Below are positions 50,662 to 59,329 of a stretch of 64,000 nucleotides of DNA, in pieces. This DNA comes from Achromobacter ruhlandii (lineage in GTDB: Bacteria > Pseudomonadota > Gammaproteobacteria > Burkholderiales > Burkholderiaceae_B), in the NCBI RefSeq assembly GCF_902859695.1, contig NZ_CADIJL010000003.1, forward strand, positions 124,001-188,000, in the 5' to 3' direction. Numbering within the stretch: position 1 is the stretch's first letter; every line of letters begins with the position of its first letter. Below the pieces are notes generated by a model. It worked only from the letters and a program-made list of their open reading frames with translations, made no database searches and was not told where the DNA came from. The position numbers and the translations under genes are program-made.

Positions 50662-51903
50662 ATGAAAGTATTCTTGGTGTTTTACGGAGGGGGCCATGTC
50701 ACCGCCGCCGTTCCGCTTATCCGCTCGCTGAAAAACAGAGGTCACGAGGTTGTGCCGCTCGCGTTGACGACGGCTTCCGCGGTGTTGAGCCGATTGGGTA
50801 TCGCGCACCGGACGGTCCGTGATTATGTTGATGCGACTGACGCGCGGGTCGCGCTGTATGGTGGCAAGCTAGCCGAGAAGCACCATACGGAAGGCAAGGG
50901 CATTCCGAGGGAAGAGTCCATTGCCTACCTCGGCGCTTCGATGCGGGATCTGGTTGATGAGATTGGAGAGACCGCGGCGTGGGCTGCTTATGAAGAGCGC
51001 GGCCTCAATGCGTTTTCACCGGTGGCCACGGCGAGCCGCATTCTCAAATCGGAACAGCCTGACTGGGTGGTGGCGACAGCCTCGCCCCGCATGGAATCCG
51101 CGCTATTGCGGGCGGCCTGCCAGCTGCATATCCCCAGCATCTGCGTCATCGATCTTTTTGCCATCCTTGAGTTGCCTTGGTTGCGCCGCCCTGACAACGG
51201 GCACTTGCTGACGGTCTATTCGCAGACCGTGGTCGATCGCCTGGTGGAGGCCGGGCGGATGCGCGAACGTATTTTCGTGACTGGCAATCCGGCATTCGAT
51301 GCGCTCAATGATCCCGAATTGCAACGGCTGGGCGCGGAGTGGCGCCATCGACATGGGGTCGCGGATCAAGAAAAGCTCATCCTCTGGGCGGAGCAGCCCG
51401 AACCGTCGAATCCCGAACTGCCCCGGCGGGTAAGGGCGTTCCTCGCTGAGCTTTGCGCACGGCGCGCAGGGTGGCGCCTGGTTGTACGACTGCACCCCAG
51501 CAGTACCGATCCGCGTGGTGAGGTTATTCCCGACGGCGCGTTGCACAGCCCTGCGGAAGATGCGTTGCCGGTGGTGGCGGCCGCGGCGGATGCCGTTGTT
51601 ACGCTGACGTCCACGGTGGCGATGGAGATGTTGCTGACGGGTAAACCCGCCATCGTCCTACAGTTGTCCCAATACGATGCGTTGGTAAGCTACAGCGAAG
51701 CGGACGGCGCGCTAGTGCTTGGCGATCTGCAGGAAGTGGGGCAAGGTCTGGAACAGGTGCTGAACGACACGCCGCTTGCCCGCAAACTCGCTGCGGCCCG
51801 CAAGACGTTGCCGCCTCCAGGAAACGCGGCCGAGCGTGTCTGCGATGTGCTTGAAAATGAGCATGCGAAGACGCTCGCCGAGATTCGAGAGGCCCGTTCA
51901 TGA
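50662..51903 (+). CDS. GT-B-fold glycosyltransferase or epimerase-like protein
   Basis: A 413-residue cytoplasmic protein with MurG/UDP-GlcNAc-2-epimerase-like architecture. The N-terminal Rossmann domain begins VFLVFYGGGHVTAAVPLIRSL (part of it a Gly-rich loop with His); the C-terminal domain has FVTGNPAFDAL, VVRLHPSST and AADAVVTLTSTVAMEMLLTGKPAIV, the pattern of the nucleotide-sugar site in this superfamily. A glycosyltransferase acting on a lipid-linked sugar is most likely; a hydrolysing epimerase is less so since the catalytic acid residues cannot be placed. It overlaps the next gene by four bases. Confidence 0.65.
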   Translation: MKVFLVFYGGGHVTAAVPLIRSLKNRGHEVVPLALTTASAVLSRLGIAHRTVRDYVDATDARVALYGGKLAEKHHTEGKGIPREESIAYLGASMRDLVDEIGETAAWAAYEERGLNAFSPVATASRILKSEQPDWVVATASPRMESALLRAACQLHIPSICVIDLFAILELPWLRRPDNGHLLTVYSQTVVDRLVEAGRMRERIFVTGNPAFDALNDPELQRLGAEWRHRHGVADQEKLILWAEQPEPSNPELPRRVRAFLAELCARRAGWRLVVRLHPSSTDPRGEVIPDGALHSPAEDALPVVAAAADAVVTLTSTVAMEMLLTGKPAIVLQLSQYDALVSYSEADGALVLGDLQEVGQGLEQVLNDTPLARKLAAARKTLPPPGNAAERVCDVLENEHAKTLAEIREARS

Positions 51904-54782
51904 GCCCGCAGAATGCAATATTCGGCGAGACTGGGCCGGCGCAGGACGCCTCGGCACCGCTGGTGGCCGATGACGTGGCGACGCGCTGGCGGGGCAGGTT
52001 GCTGGTTCTGCTTGCCCTAGGGCTGTTCACCGCCGCGAGTCTGCCGATCCTTCCCGTCTGGGGCGATGCATGTAGATTGTTCGCAATCGTCGTTCTCGTG
52101 CTTCATCCCCGTGTGCCCCGATGGCTGGGTGTGGTCCTGGGGTTGACTCTGGTGGGATTGATGCTCCTGCCAATGGCTCATTCGCATGCCGGCTTGCTGG
52201 TCAGGCCGCTGCAGTATGTGGCGGATGCCGTGCACTATGTCATGGGCTATCCGCTCAACCTCGCGCCGGCAGTGCAATTGCTCATCGTCGATAGTGTTCT
52301 TTTCGCTGGGCTCGGGTTTCTCTGCTGGCGGGATACGCGGCATAACCCGATGGGCCGGTATGTACTCATCGTGCTGGCGCTGTTCGGCGTCTGGTTGTTC
52401 GGCAATGCGCTGTGGAGTCTCTATGATGCCGTTCGCGAGTTGTCGACGGACGCCGAGAGCGCCTCCTTGCTTGAGCGTTCTGTCAGTAGCGTAATGGCGG
52501 CCTCGGCCATCTGGTACGCATTCATCCTGACTGCATTCTTGGTCATGCTCTTGGTCAAGACCGAGCGCGATCGCACCCTATTGCTATCGACGGTCGGTCT
52601 GGCCATGGTGTTCCAGGCGTTGATCGCTTTGGTGCAGATGGCGGTGGGAGACTGGGCCTACATCCTGGAATTTCCAGATGGCTTGGACTACATCCGCCGG
52701 GTGCGTGGAGCATATTATTACCACGGCAGTCTGGATTTGTTCCTGACGATTGGTCTGTTCGTCATGGTGTCGCTGACGGCGAACGTGCGGCGGAAATGGT
52801 TGCCAGTGGCGGGTTTTGCAATACTGGCCTGTACGTTGGCGCTGAACAGTACCCGCGCATTGAGTGTTGGTATCTGTCTCGGCGCCGTCGCATGCCTGGT
52901 CTGTTTTTGGCGGGTGCGGGCAAGCCTGTATCGCCCGATGATTGTGGCGTTGATACTCGTCATTCCCATGTTTGCGTCGCTGGTGTTCTATGACAAAGCG
53001 GAACGCAAGATCGAGGGAGATGGTACGTCGGTTGAAATCCTTGCTCAGACCAACGTGGCCCGTTTCGATCTGGCAGGCGGCGCGCTAAAGGCGATTGAAA
53101 AGCAGCCCCTGTCGGGATATGGTCCGAGTTGCGTGATTCCCTTGTCCGGCCGCGTGTTGGGCGGCGAACGTTGCACCGATTCGTCTCACGTGCTTCTAGT
53201 GGACGCCGCGCTGATGCTGGGCATTCCGGCTCCGGTGCTATTGTTCCTGTTCTTCGCGGGCATCGGCGGGTACTGCCTGTGGCGTGTCTTGTTCCGTCGT
53301 GATCCCTGCGGGCTGTACATGGTTGGCGTCGTGGGTATGGTGGTAATGCTGGGCATTGCCACCTTGTTCTTCCCCAAGGAGCGCGACTGGAATCTTCTCA
53401 TGGTGTTCGCGATCCTGGCGCTGGCAGTCTGTGCTCCCAACGGGTCGGTTACAACGGGGGAGCGCTCGATCCTTGTGAACCGCTGGGGCCGGGTTGGCAT
53501 TGCGCTTAGCGCGTTTGCATCGATCCTTTGGGTCGTGCTCACGAGCCCGACTTACACAATGCCCTTGACGGACTTTCTGCGCGCTCGCGCGCTCATGAAC
53601 GCGCAACATGTGCCTCAGGTGGTCTACAGCAATTCGGGTCTGTTGACGGCGGTGGGACGATTTGCCTTTTCCGTGATGGGCAACTGGATTCCCTCTATAA
53701 AGAACGTGTCGTTCCGTCAATTGCGTGATAACGGCGAGGCGCTTGATCTGCCTACGGGATCCTGGGTCTTCTGGTCTGGGGCGCACGACAGTGCCTATCC
53801 CAACCTGGTGAAGAGCCAGCGTTTCAATTTTTACCGCCCTTACGGCCTGGCGCCAAGTTTCAATTTGCCCTATGGTTGGGAGATGGTCCGCAGCAGTTCG
53901 CCGGCGGTGTCGCTGCTGAGGGTGGGGTCTTCACCATACGTGGCGCCATTGGGGCTGGACGACGTCCTGTGCGGCAAAGTCCGTGACGATGATGTTTCGC
54001 TGTTTGGAACGCCGCGCGACTGCGCCCCGCATGTCCCGGTGAATGAGCTGAGCGAATGGCGGCGTATCGCACCGTTCGTGACTCAGTTGCAGTTCAAGCT
54101 GAGCGACTCGCAGACAGAAGCCGAAAAGCGCAGCCGCATTCAACGGCAACTGACCCCAGTGCGGCACACGGGTTTGGAGTTCGACTTGATCTATCAGGAT
54201 GGCCGCAGCGTCCATATCGATGAGGATCGGAGTATCCCCCTGGCTTTCGGCGAGGGAGAGCGTCTGAAGGCGGTTGATATGACGATGCGCGTCAACGCCC
54301 CTTACGTACGCCTGGAGTCGGGTGCCGTGATCGCTGTAGGCATGAATCTGGCGCGTCCTGATGCAATTACCACGGTGACGGCGGAGGGTGTGAAGCCCGC
54401 GCCTGTGCTGGGGGATGAAAAGGCCACGACGTCGTGGGCAGGACGTGATGGCGATCAAATCGTAATCGATGCCCGCAGGGCCAAGCGCGCGGCACCGTTC
54501 CTTTATGAAATCATGCTGCCGAACTACGCCAAGCCAGACGGCAAGCCGCCAGTCAGTTGGGTCTTCGAGGGATCAAACGATGGTCAATCCTGGGTCGACC
54601 TGGATCGGCGCAGCCGCCGTGAGGATCTGACCCCAGGGGCAACCGAGTGGTATGCGCTGCGGTCAACGCCGGGTTATGACTATTACCGGTTCACGTTGAC
54701 CGGCAAGAGCAAGAGCGAACCTATCTCCGTCTCTGGCGTGAAGCTGTACACCGAATTTTCTGGAAATCCTGACTATGAATGA
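51900..54782 (+). CDS. O-antigen polymerase/ligase-like membrane protein with C-terminal discoidin-like domain
   Basis: A 960-residue protein. Residues about 30-560 contain some twelve hydrophobic segments with the Wzy/ligase pattern, including LNSTRALSVGICLG and the periplasmic EKQPLSGYGPSCVIPLSGRV (Wzy_C-like G-x-G-P loop) plus SSHVLLVDAALMLGIP. The remaining about 400 residues are soluble and probably periplasmic; residues about 830-955 resemble an F5/8 type C (discoidin-like) jelly-roll: ATTSWAGRDGDQIVID, WVFEGSNDGQSWVDLD and YDYYRFTLTG. That suggests a polymerase or ligase with an attached carbohydrate-binding module. It overlaps its neighbours by 4 and 8 bases. Confidence 0.72.
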   Translation: MSPQNAIFGETGPAQDASAPLVADDVATRWRGRLLVLLALGLFTAASLPILPVWGDACRLFAIVVLVLHPRVPRWLGVVLGLTLVGLMLLPMAHSHAGLLVRPLQYVADAVHYVMGYPLNLAPAVQLLIVDSVLFAGLGFLCWRDTRHNPMGRYVLIVLALFGVWLFGNALWSLYDAVRELSTDAESASLLERSVSSVMAASAIWYAFILTAFLVMLLVKTERDRTLLLSTVGLAMVFQALIALVQMAVGDWAYILEFPDGLDYIRRVRGAYYYHGSLDLFLTIGLFVMVSLTANVRRKWLPVAGFAILACTLALNSTRALSVGICLGAVACLVCFWRVRASLYRPMIVALILVIPMFASLVFYDKAERKIEGDGTSVEILAQTNVARFDLAGGALKAIEKQPLSGYGPSCVIPLSGRVLGGERCTDSSHVLLVDAALMLGIPAPVLLFLFFAGIGGYCLWRVLFRRDPCGLYMVGVVGMVVMLGIATLFFPKERDWNLLMVFAILALAVCAPNGSVTTGERSILVNRWGRVGIALSAFASILWVVLTSPTYTMPLTDFLRARALMNAQHVPQVVYSNSGLLTAVGRFAFSVMGNWIPSIKNVSFRQLRDNGEALDLPTGSWVFWSGAHDSAYPNLVKSQRFNFYRPYGLAPSFNLPYGWEMVRSSSPAVSLLRVGSSPYVAPLGLDDVLCGKVRDDDVSLFGTPRDCAPHVPVNELSEWRRIAPFVTQLQFKLSDSQTEAEKRSRIQRQLTPVRHTGLEFDLIYQDGRSVHIDEDRSIPLAFGEGERLKAVDMTMRVNAPYVRLESGAVIAVGMNLARPDAITTVTAEGVKPAPVLGDEKATTSWAGRDGDQIVIDARRAKRAAPFLYEIMLPNYAKPDGKPPVSWVFEGSNDGQSWVDLDRRSRREDLTPGATEWYALRSTPGYDYYRFTLTGKSKSEPISVSGVKLYTEFSGNPDYE

Positions 54783-55734
54783 GAGCATCTTACTAATTGG
54801 CGCTGGCAACCTGGGAAGCCGGCATTTGCAGAGTCTGGCAGATGCTCCGTGGATCGGGCGCGTGGTGGTGGTGGAACCCAGCCAGGCGGCTGCGGAAGTT
54901 GCCCGTACGCGATGGCACGATGTGCCGAATTGCCAGGGCAAGGAGTTGATTTTCGCCGCATTGGACGATGTTGCACGGCGCGGGCCGTTTCATGCGGCCG
55001 TGATTGCCACCCCCGCTCCAGGACGTTTGCAAGTATTGCGCGCGGTGCTTGGCCTGGGGATCAAGCGAGTCCTGTGCGAGAAGGTGCTTTTTCAAAGCGA
55101 AGCAGAACTGGATGACGCGTTGATGGTGGCGGCCGAGGCAGGCGCAGATATCCGCGTGAACCATATCTACCGTTACCTGGACGCTCTTTACAAATTGCGC
55201 GCCCTGACGGTCGGCCAGCAAGTGTCCATGTCCGTGGACATCGACGGCGATGGCATGGGCTGCAATCTCATTCACTACGTCGATCTCTTTGCCTATCTGA
55301 CCGGCTCGAACGTGAGCGAGCTGGCGGCGGAAATCGACAAGCCGGTCCACGAGTCCAAGCGGGGCGGCAATTTCGTGGAGTTCACGGGCAAGGCCGTTGC
55401 GTCCGATGATCTCGGAGGTCAACTTCGCGTGACTTACCACGACAAGGCACCAGCCGCGGCTCCGCGCATCTGTGTGGAAGGCGAATTCGGCCGGGTCGTG
55501 TTCGATGAAGCGACGGGTTCCGTGGTCAGCGATCTCGCCCCATTGCAGGGTCTTGTCTTCAATGTGCCACGGGTGAGCGCGCTGACTGCGCCAATTCTTG
55601 CGGAGCAACGTGAGGGCCGCTGCTTGTTGCCGACCCTGGAGCAATCCGCGGCTATGAACCGTCTGATGTTGAAGACATTCAATGTTCAATTGACTGGGCG
55701 GCATGAGCGTGACCTCGCTTGCCCCATCACCTGA
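54775..55734 (+). CDS. Gfo/Idh/MocA-family sugar dehydrogenase 1
   Basis: A 319-residue NAD(P)-dependent oxidoreductase. LLIGAGNLGSRHLQSL near residue 6 is the GxGxxG loop; VLCEKVLFQ near 97 is the family's EKP-like motif, with Val in place of Pro, and the His of GCNLIHYVDLF near 164 matches the usual GxxxDxxxH-type region in altered form. Probably oxidises or reduces a nucleotide sugar. Start ATG 54775 overlaps the polymerase-like gene by 8 bases. The weakened EKP motif could mean unusual substrate or loss of standard activity. Confidence 0.78.
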   Translation: MNESILLIGAGNLGSRHLQSLADAPWIGRVVVVEPSQAAAEVARTRWHDVPNCQGKELIFAALDDVARRGPFHAAVIATPAPGRLQVLRAVLGLGIKRVLCEKVLFQSEAELDDALMVAAEAGADIRVNHIYRYLDALYKLRALTVGQQVSMSVDIDGDGMGCNLIHYVDLFAYLTGSNVSELAAEIDKPVHESKRGGNFVEFTGKAVASDDLGGQLRVTYHDKAPAAAPRICVEGEFGRVVFDEATGSVVSDLAPLQGLVFNVPRVSALTAPILAEQREGRCLLPTLEQSAAMNRLMLKTFNVQLTGRHERDLACPIT

Positions 55735-55765
55735 ATAGCCTGTTGCGCACGAGGAGTTGGAACTC

Positions 55766-56713
55766 ATGAATATCTTGTTGGTTGGCGCGGGCGGGATTGC
55801 CCCCGAGTATGTCAAGGCGCTGCGTGCTGTAGGCGTTCAGAATATCGATGTGTTGGCTCGCACAGAAGCCTCCGCACAGAAGCTTGCGCGGGATTGGCAA
55901 TTGGGCCAGGCGTTCGGCGGTGGGGCGGATACGCTGGCCAAGGTCGGTGGAAAGTACGACGGCGTTGTGCTGGCATCCGCGATCGAAAGCTTGATGCCCC
56001 TGATGAATGTGCTGGCTGACATCGGCGCACAAAAAGTGCTCGTCGAAAAGCCTGTCGCGCTGTCGAGCCAGGCGTTGCGCACCTTTATTGCGGCGCATCC
56101 GTCGTTTGATGCGGCCGTCGCGCTGAACCGCCTGTACTTCCCTTCCGTTCAATTGCTGCGCGAGCACATGAAGGGCGAAGAAGTCACCAGCGCCGCGTTT
56201 TCGTTCACGGAGTGGGTGCATCGCATTGATGCCACCGCGTATTCCACTCTCGAGCTCGCTCGGTGGGGGGCCAGCAACTGCATCCACGTGATAGCAACCG
56301 CATTCGACCTTATCGGCATGCCCAAGGCGCTGCATAGCGTTATCGGCGGCAAGGACACCATATCCTGGCATCCTGCGGGCGCCGTGTTCGCCGGATCAGG
56401 AAGCTCGGACAGAGATATTCCGTTCACTTACATGTCGGATTGGCGCAGCGCTGGACGCTGGTGGCTGAGCGTGAGCACAACGCGGGGGCGCTACGACCTG
56501 ATGCCGATGGAAGGCGTGACCTTCACCGAACGCGGGACCATCGCACCCCAAACGTTGATGGCGCCCTATTCGGGCGAGGTCAAGTGCGGTTTTGAGCCAA
56601 TGCTAAGGGCTTGGCTGGCGCCGGCTGGTCAATCGGCCGTCGTGGGTTTGAACGATCTGGTGGCTCATCTCGAAGTCATTGAGAAAATCTTTGGTTATGA
56701 CGCGGTTGCCTAA
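55766..56713 (+). CDS. Gfo/Idh/MocA-family oxidoreductase 2
   Basis: A 315-residue relative of the previous gene product, starting MNILLVGAGGIAPEYVKAL with the GxGxxx loop and carrying KVLVEKPVAL near 92, the canonical EKP. AVALNRLYFPSVQLL and ASNCIHVIATAFDLIG hold the Asn/His region of the substrate pocket. ATG 55766 follows GAGGAG with 9-base spacing and is preferred over TTG 55757, which abuts that site. Its 3' end overlaps the next gene. It probably oxidises or epimerises a nucleotide-linked sugar in the same pathway as the neighbour. Three such enzymes in one locus is notable. Confidence 0.78.
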   Translation: MNILLVGAGGIAPEYVKALRAVGVQNIDVLARTEASAQKLARDWQLGQAFGGGADTLAKVGGKYDGVVLASAIESLMPLMNVLADIGAQKVLVEKPVALSSQALRTFIAAHPSFDAAVALNRLYFPSVQLLREHMKGEEVTSAAFSFTEWVHRIDATAYSTLELARWGASNCIHVIATAFDLIGMPKALHSVIGGKDTISWHPAGAVFAGSGSSDRDIPFTYMSDWRSAGRWWLSVSTTRGRYDLMPMEGVTFTERGTIAPQTLMAPYSGEVKCGFEPMLRAWLAPAGQSAVVGLNDLVAHLEVIEKIFGYDAVA

Positions 56714-57803
56714 AACCCTGGACGTCGCCGCGTTTCTTGCGCGGCCGCTGGATCCCCTGGTCTTCTACGATATCTTGCCATCGGACGGCTGGTCGGTTCG
56801 GGGTCTGCCCGAGAAGCCGGTTATCGGCGATTTGGTGGACAGGTTATTGGCAGCTACGGTCGACACGGTGGCGGAAGGCGATCTCGATCTGATCCGGGCG
56901 GCGCTGTTGGGTGGCGGCGCGGACCAAGAGCGGGACGAGCGGTTGACTGCTCTGGCGGACCATGCATCCAGGCTCTACTCGCGCTTGCTTGAAGGCGGGA
57001 AGAGCCGTAGACCGCTACGCATGAAGTTGCAGCAATTGAACTTCTTCCTGCGCGATTGGCTGGATCGCGACGTCGATGTGGTGCGTGACGTGCAGGGAGA
57101 GACGTTGCTCGGTGCGCCGGCGCCATGGGACTGGCTGGACCTGGAGGGAGGGGGGCGACTCCTGTTGATTTCGGGGCCAGACAATGTCCGGTGGCATTGG
57201 CAGGGAAAATCCGGCGGGCAGTCTTGCGGATACCCGAGTCAGCTGGACTTGATCGCTCCTGGGCGCATTAGCATCGGTTCGATTTTTTCAAATGGCGCTG
57301 ATGTATTTGATAACGGCACCATTGATCATGTGGAACATCATCGGCCTATTGTCCTGATGTTCTCCATGGCAGCGGAACTCTGGGCAGTGGATTACGACGG
57401 CCATGTCTTTCCGATCGGCGATCACGCGGCAGGAGTCAAATTGCCTATTCGGCAGGTGGATCGCGCGCGCCGTATCGGCGATCGGCTCTATCTGTCCGAT
57501 TGGACCGCCCCGGGCGTCATCGTCGTAGTGGAGCTTGGCAGTCTTGCCTGCCGGGTTCAGGCTCTGCCGGGAATACTGCTATTGAATGACATCTGCGAGG
57601 GGGCCAAAGGCTTCTACGCGGTCTGCAAGCAGCAAGGCAATGTCTTTGCGTTTGATCACGCTTTCATGCCTCGCGGTGAGCGGCTTGGATTCGGGCGAGG
57701 CAAGGGGAGGCTGTTCGATCCCTTGACCGTGCGCTGCAGCGGTGACCAGCTTCAAGTGTTGAACTGGATCACCGGCAGTCTCATTTTGCTGAAGGCCTTC
57801 TAA
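56697..57803 (+). CDS. Protein of unknown function, glycan locus
   Basis: A 368-residue protein that I do not recognise. ATG 56697 overlaps the preceding gene by 17 bases, so it belongs to the same operon. There is no signal peptide or clear membrane helix. Residues 1-120 are mostly helical (VDRLLAATVDTVAEGDLDLIRAAL); the C-terminal 230 residues alternate beta strands with loops, including LLISGPDNVRWHWQGK, AELWAVDYDGHVFPIG and DRLYLSDWTAPGVIVVVELG, and look like a beta-propeller or similar sheet domain. It is the last gene of the plus-strand unit and converges with the CBS-DegT gene. Function is open. Confidence 0.6.
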   Translation: MTRLPKTLDVAAFLARPLDPLVFYDILPSDGWSVRGLPEKPVIGDLVDRLLAATVDTVAEGDLDLIRAALLGGGADQERDERLTALADHASRLYSRLLEGGKSRRPLRMKLQQLNFFLRDWLDRDVDVVRDVQGETLLGAPAPWDWLDLEGGGRLLLISGPDNVRWHWQGKSGGQSCGYPSQLDLIAPGRISIGSIFSNGADVFDNGTIDHVEHHRPIVLMFSMAAELWAVDYDGHVFPIGDHAAGVKLPIRQVDRARRIGDRLYLSDWTAPGVIVVVELGSLACRVQALPGILLLNDICEGAKGFYAVCKQQGNVFAFDHAFMPRGERLGFGRGKGRLFDPLTVRCSGDQLQVLNWITGSLILLKAF

Positions 57804-57817
57804 GCCTGAATAGGCGT

Positions 57818-59329
57818 TTATTTGCGCTTTTTCAGTGCTGTTTCGATGCACGCAATGGTGCGCTCGAGCTGGCCTTCGCTCATGTTCGAACCGGAGGGCA
57901 GGCAGATACCGTTGTGGAAGAGTCCGTCTGAAACGGATTCTTCACCGTGCTTGAAATACTCGCAAGATGCAAAGACTGGCTGCAGATGCATCGGCTTCCA
58001 GACCGGGCGAGCTTCGATGTGCTCGGCACCCAGCGCCTGGATCAAATCGGTCGGCGTCACCCCGATCTTCGGATCCAGCGTGAGCGCGCTCAACCAGTGG
58101 GTCGAGAAACTCCAATCGGGTTCGGGCATCATGTGGACACCAGGCACGCGCTGGAAGCGGTCGAGGTACTGGGCGTAGACGTGTCGCCGGCTTTGTACCC
58201 GGTCCTCCAGCACCTTGAGCTGACCTCGGCCGACGCCCGCCAGAATGTTGCTCATGCGGTAATTGAAACCGATTTCGCTGTGCTGATAGTGCGGGGCCGG
58301 ATCCCGGGCCTGAGTGGACAGAAAACGGGCCCGGTCGACGATCGCTTTGTCATTCGACACGAGCATGCCGCCACCCGACGTGGTGATGATCTTGTTGCCG
58401 TTAAACGAGTAGATGCCGATGGCGCCGAGCGTGCCGCTGGCGCGGCCTTTGTAGCGTGCGCCGAGGGACTCGGCGGCGTCTTCAACCAGGGGGACCCCGT
58501 ACTGGTCGCAAAGGGCAAGGATCGGGTCCATGTCGGCGCTCTGGCCGTACAGGTTCACCACGATCACCGCCTTGGGCAGTTTTCCCTTGCGCTTGGCGTC
58601 TTCAAATGCGCGCGCGAGCGCCTGCGGCGACATGTTCCAGCTTTCTGGCTCCGAATCGATGAAAACGGGTTGCGCTCCCTGGTAGACAATCGGGTTGGCG
58701 CTAGCCGAAAACGTCAGCGAAGAGCAGAACACGGTGTCACCGGTGGTGACTCCCAATATGCGCAACGCCAAATGAATCGCAGCGGTGCCCGAGCTGAGCG
58801 CGGCAGCGTGGCCGATGCCGACATAGGCTGCCAGCTCCTTCTCGAAATTGTCGACGTTTGGCCCCAGGGGGGCGATCCAGTTGGTACGGAAGGCTTCTTC
58901 GACGTACTCTCGCTCCAGCTCTCCCAAGTGGGGTGACGAAAGGAAAACTTGAGCGTCCAGGTCTGCTCTCGTTACTACCTTGATTGGCCTGCCTTGCGCA
59001 TCCGTCACCGGAAGATGGTTGATGTCGTGCTGGTTCATCAATTCAAGCGCGGTATGGCGGGTATACCCCTCCGTCAGAACAATGGGGGTCGTGCGATCCA
59101 GCGTTTCCAGGGTTTTTTCCAGCGTTGCCCCATTGAGAATGAGACGGCGCAAGTCCCCGTCGGTCACGGTGCGTTCCAATTGCCCGTCCGGCGAGACCAA
59201 GAGCAGCATGCCGTGCGCGTGGTTGGATTGGTTCAATCGCTCCAGCGCTTCGCGCAGCGTGACACCCCGCGTAACGCAGAGCTCTGTGATCGGACTCTTT
59301 TTCTCGGTAGGTTTCATGTTCTGTCTCAT
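57818..59329 (-). CDS. CBS-domain/DegT aminotransferase fusion (LegC-like)
   Basis: A 503-residue fusion. Residues about 13-125 hold a CBS pair (TLREALERLNQSNHAHGMLL, VTDGDLRR, HDINHLPVTDAQGRP), normally an adenine-nucleotide sensor. Residues about 132-500 are a DegT/DnrJ/EryC1 aminotransferase: SSGTAAIHLALR (PLP phosphate), VEDAAESLGARY (Asp under PLP) and Lys313 in YSFNGNKIITTSGGG, the aldimine Lys in a context close to LegC of legionaminic acid synthesis. It would transfer an amino group to a 4-keto nucleotide sugar. CBS domains in this pathway are more often on the nucleotidyltransferase. ATG 59329 directly follows the SDR stop (TAAATG). Confidence 0.82.
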   Translation of the reverse strand: MRQNMKPTEKKSPITELCVTRGVTLREALERLNQSNHAHGMLLLVSPDGQLERTVTDGDLRRLILNGATLEKTLETLDRTTPIVLTEGYTRHTALELMNQHDINHLPVTDAQGRPIKVVTRADLDAQVFLSSPHLGELEREYVEEAFRTNWIAPLGPNVDNFEKELAAYVGIGHAAALSSGTAAIHLALRILGVTTGDTVFCSSLTFSASANPIVYQGAQPVFIDSEPESWNMSPQALARAFEDAKRKGKLPKAVIVVNLYGQSADMDPILALCDQYGVPLVEDAAESLGARYKGRASGTLGAIGIYSFNGNKIITTSGGGMLVSNDKAIVDRARFLSTQARDPAPHYQHSEIGFNYRMSNILAGVGRGQLKVLEDRVQSRRHVYAQYLDRFQRVPGVHMMPEPDWSFSTHWLSALTLDPKIGVTPTDLIQALGAEHIEARPVWKPMHLQPVFASCEYFKHGEESVSDGLFHNGICLPSGSNMSEGQLERTIACIETALKKRK

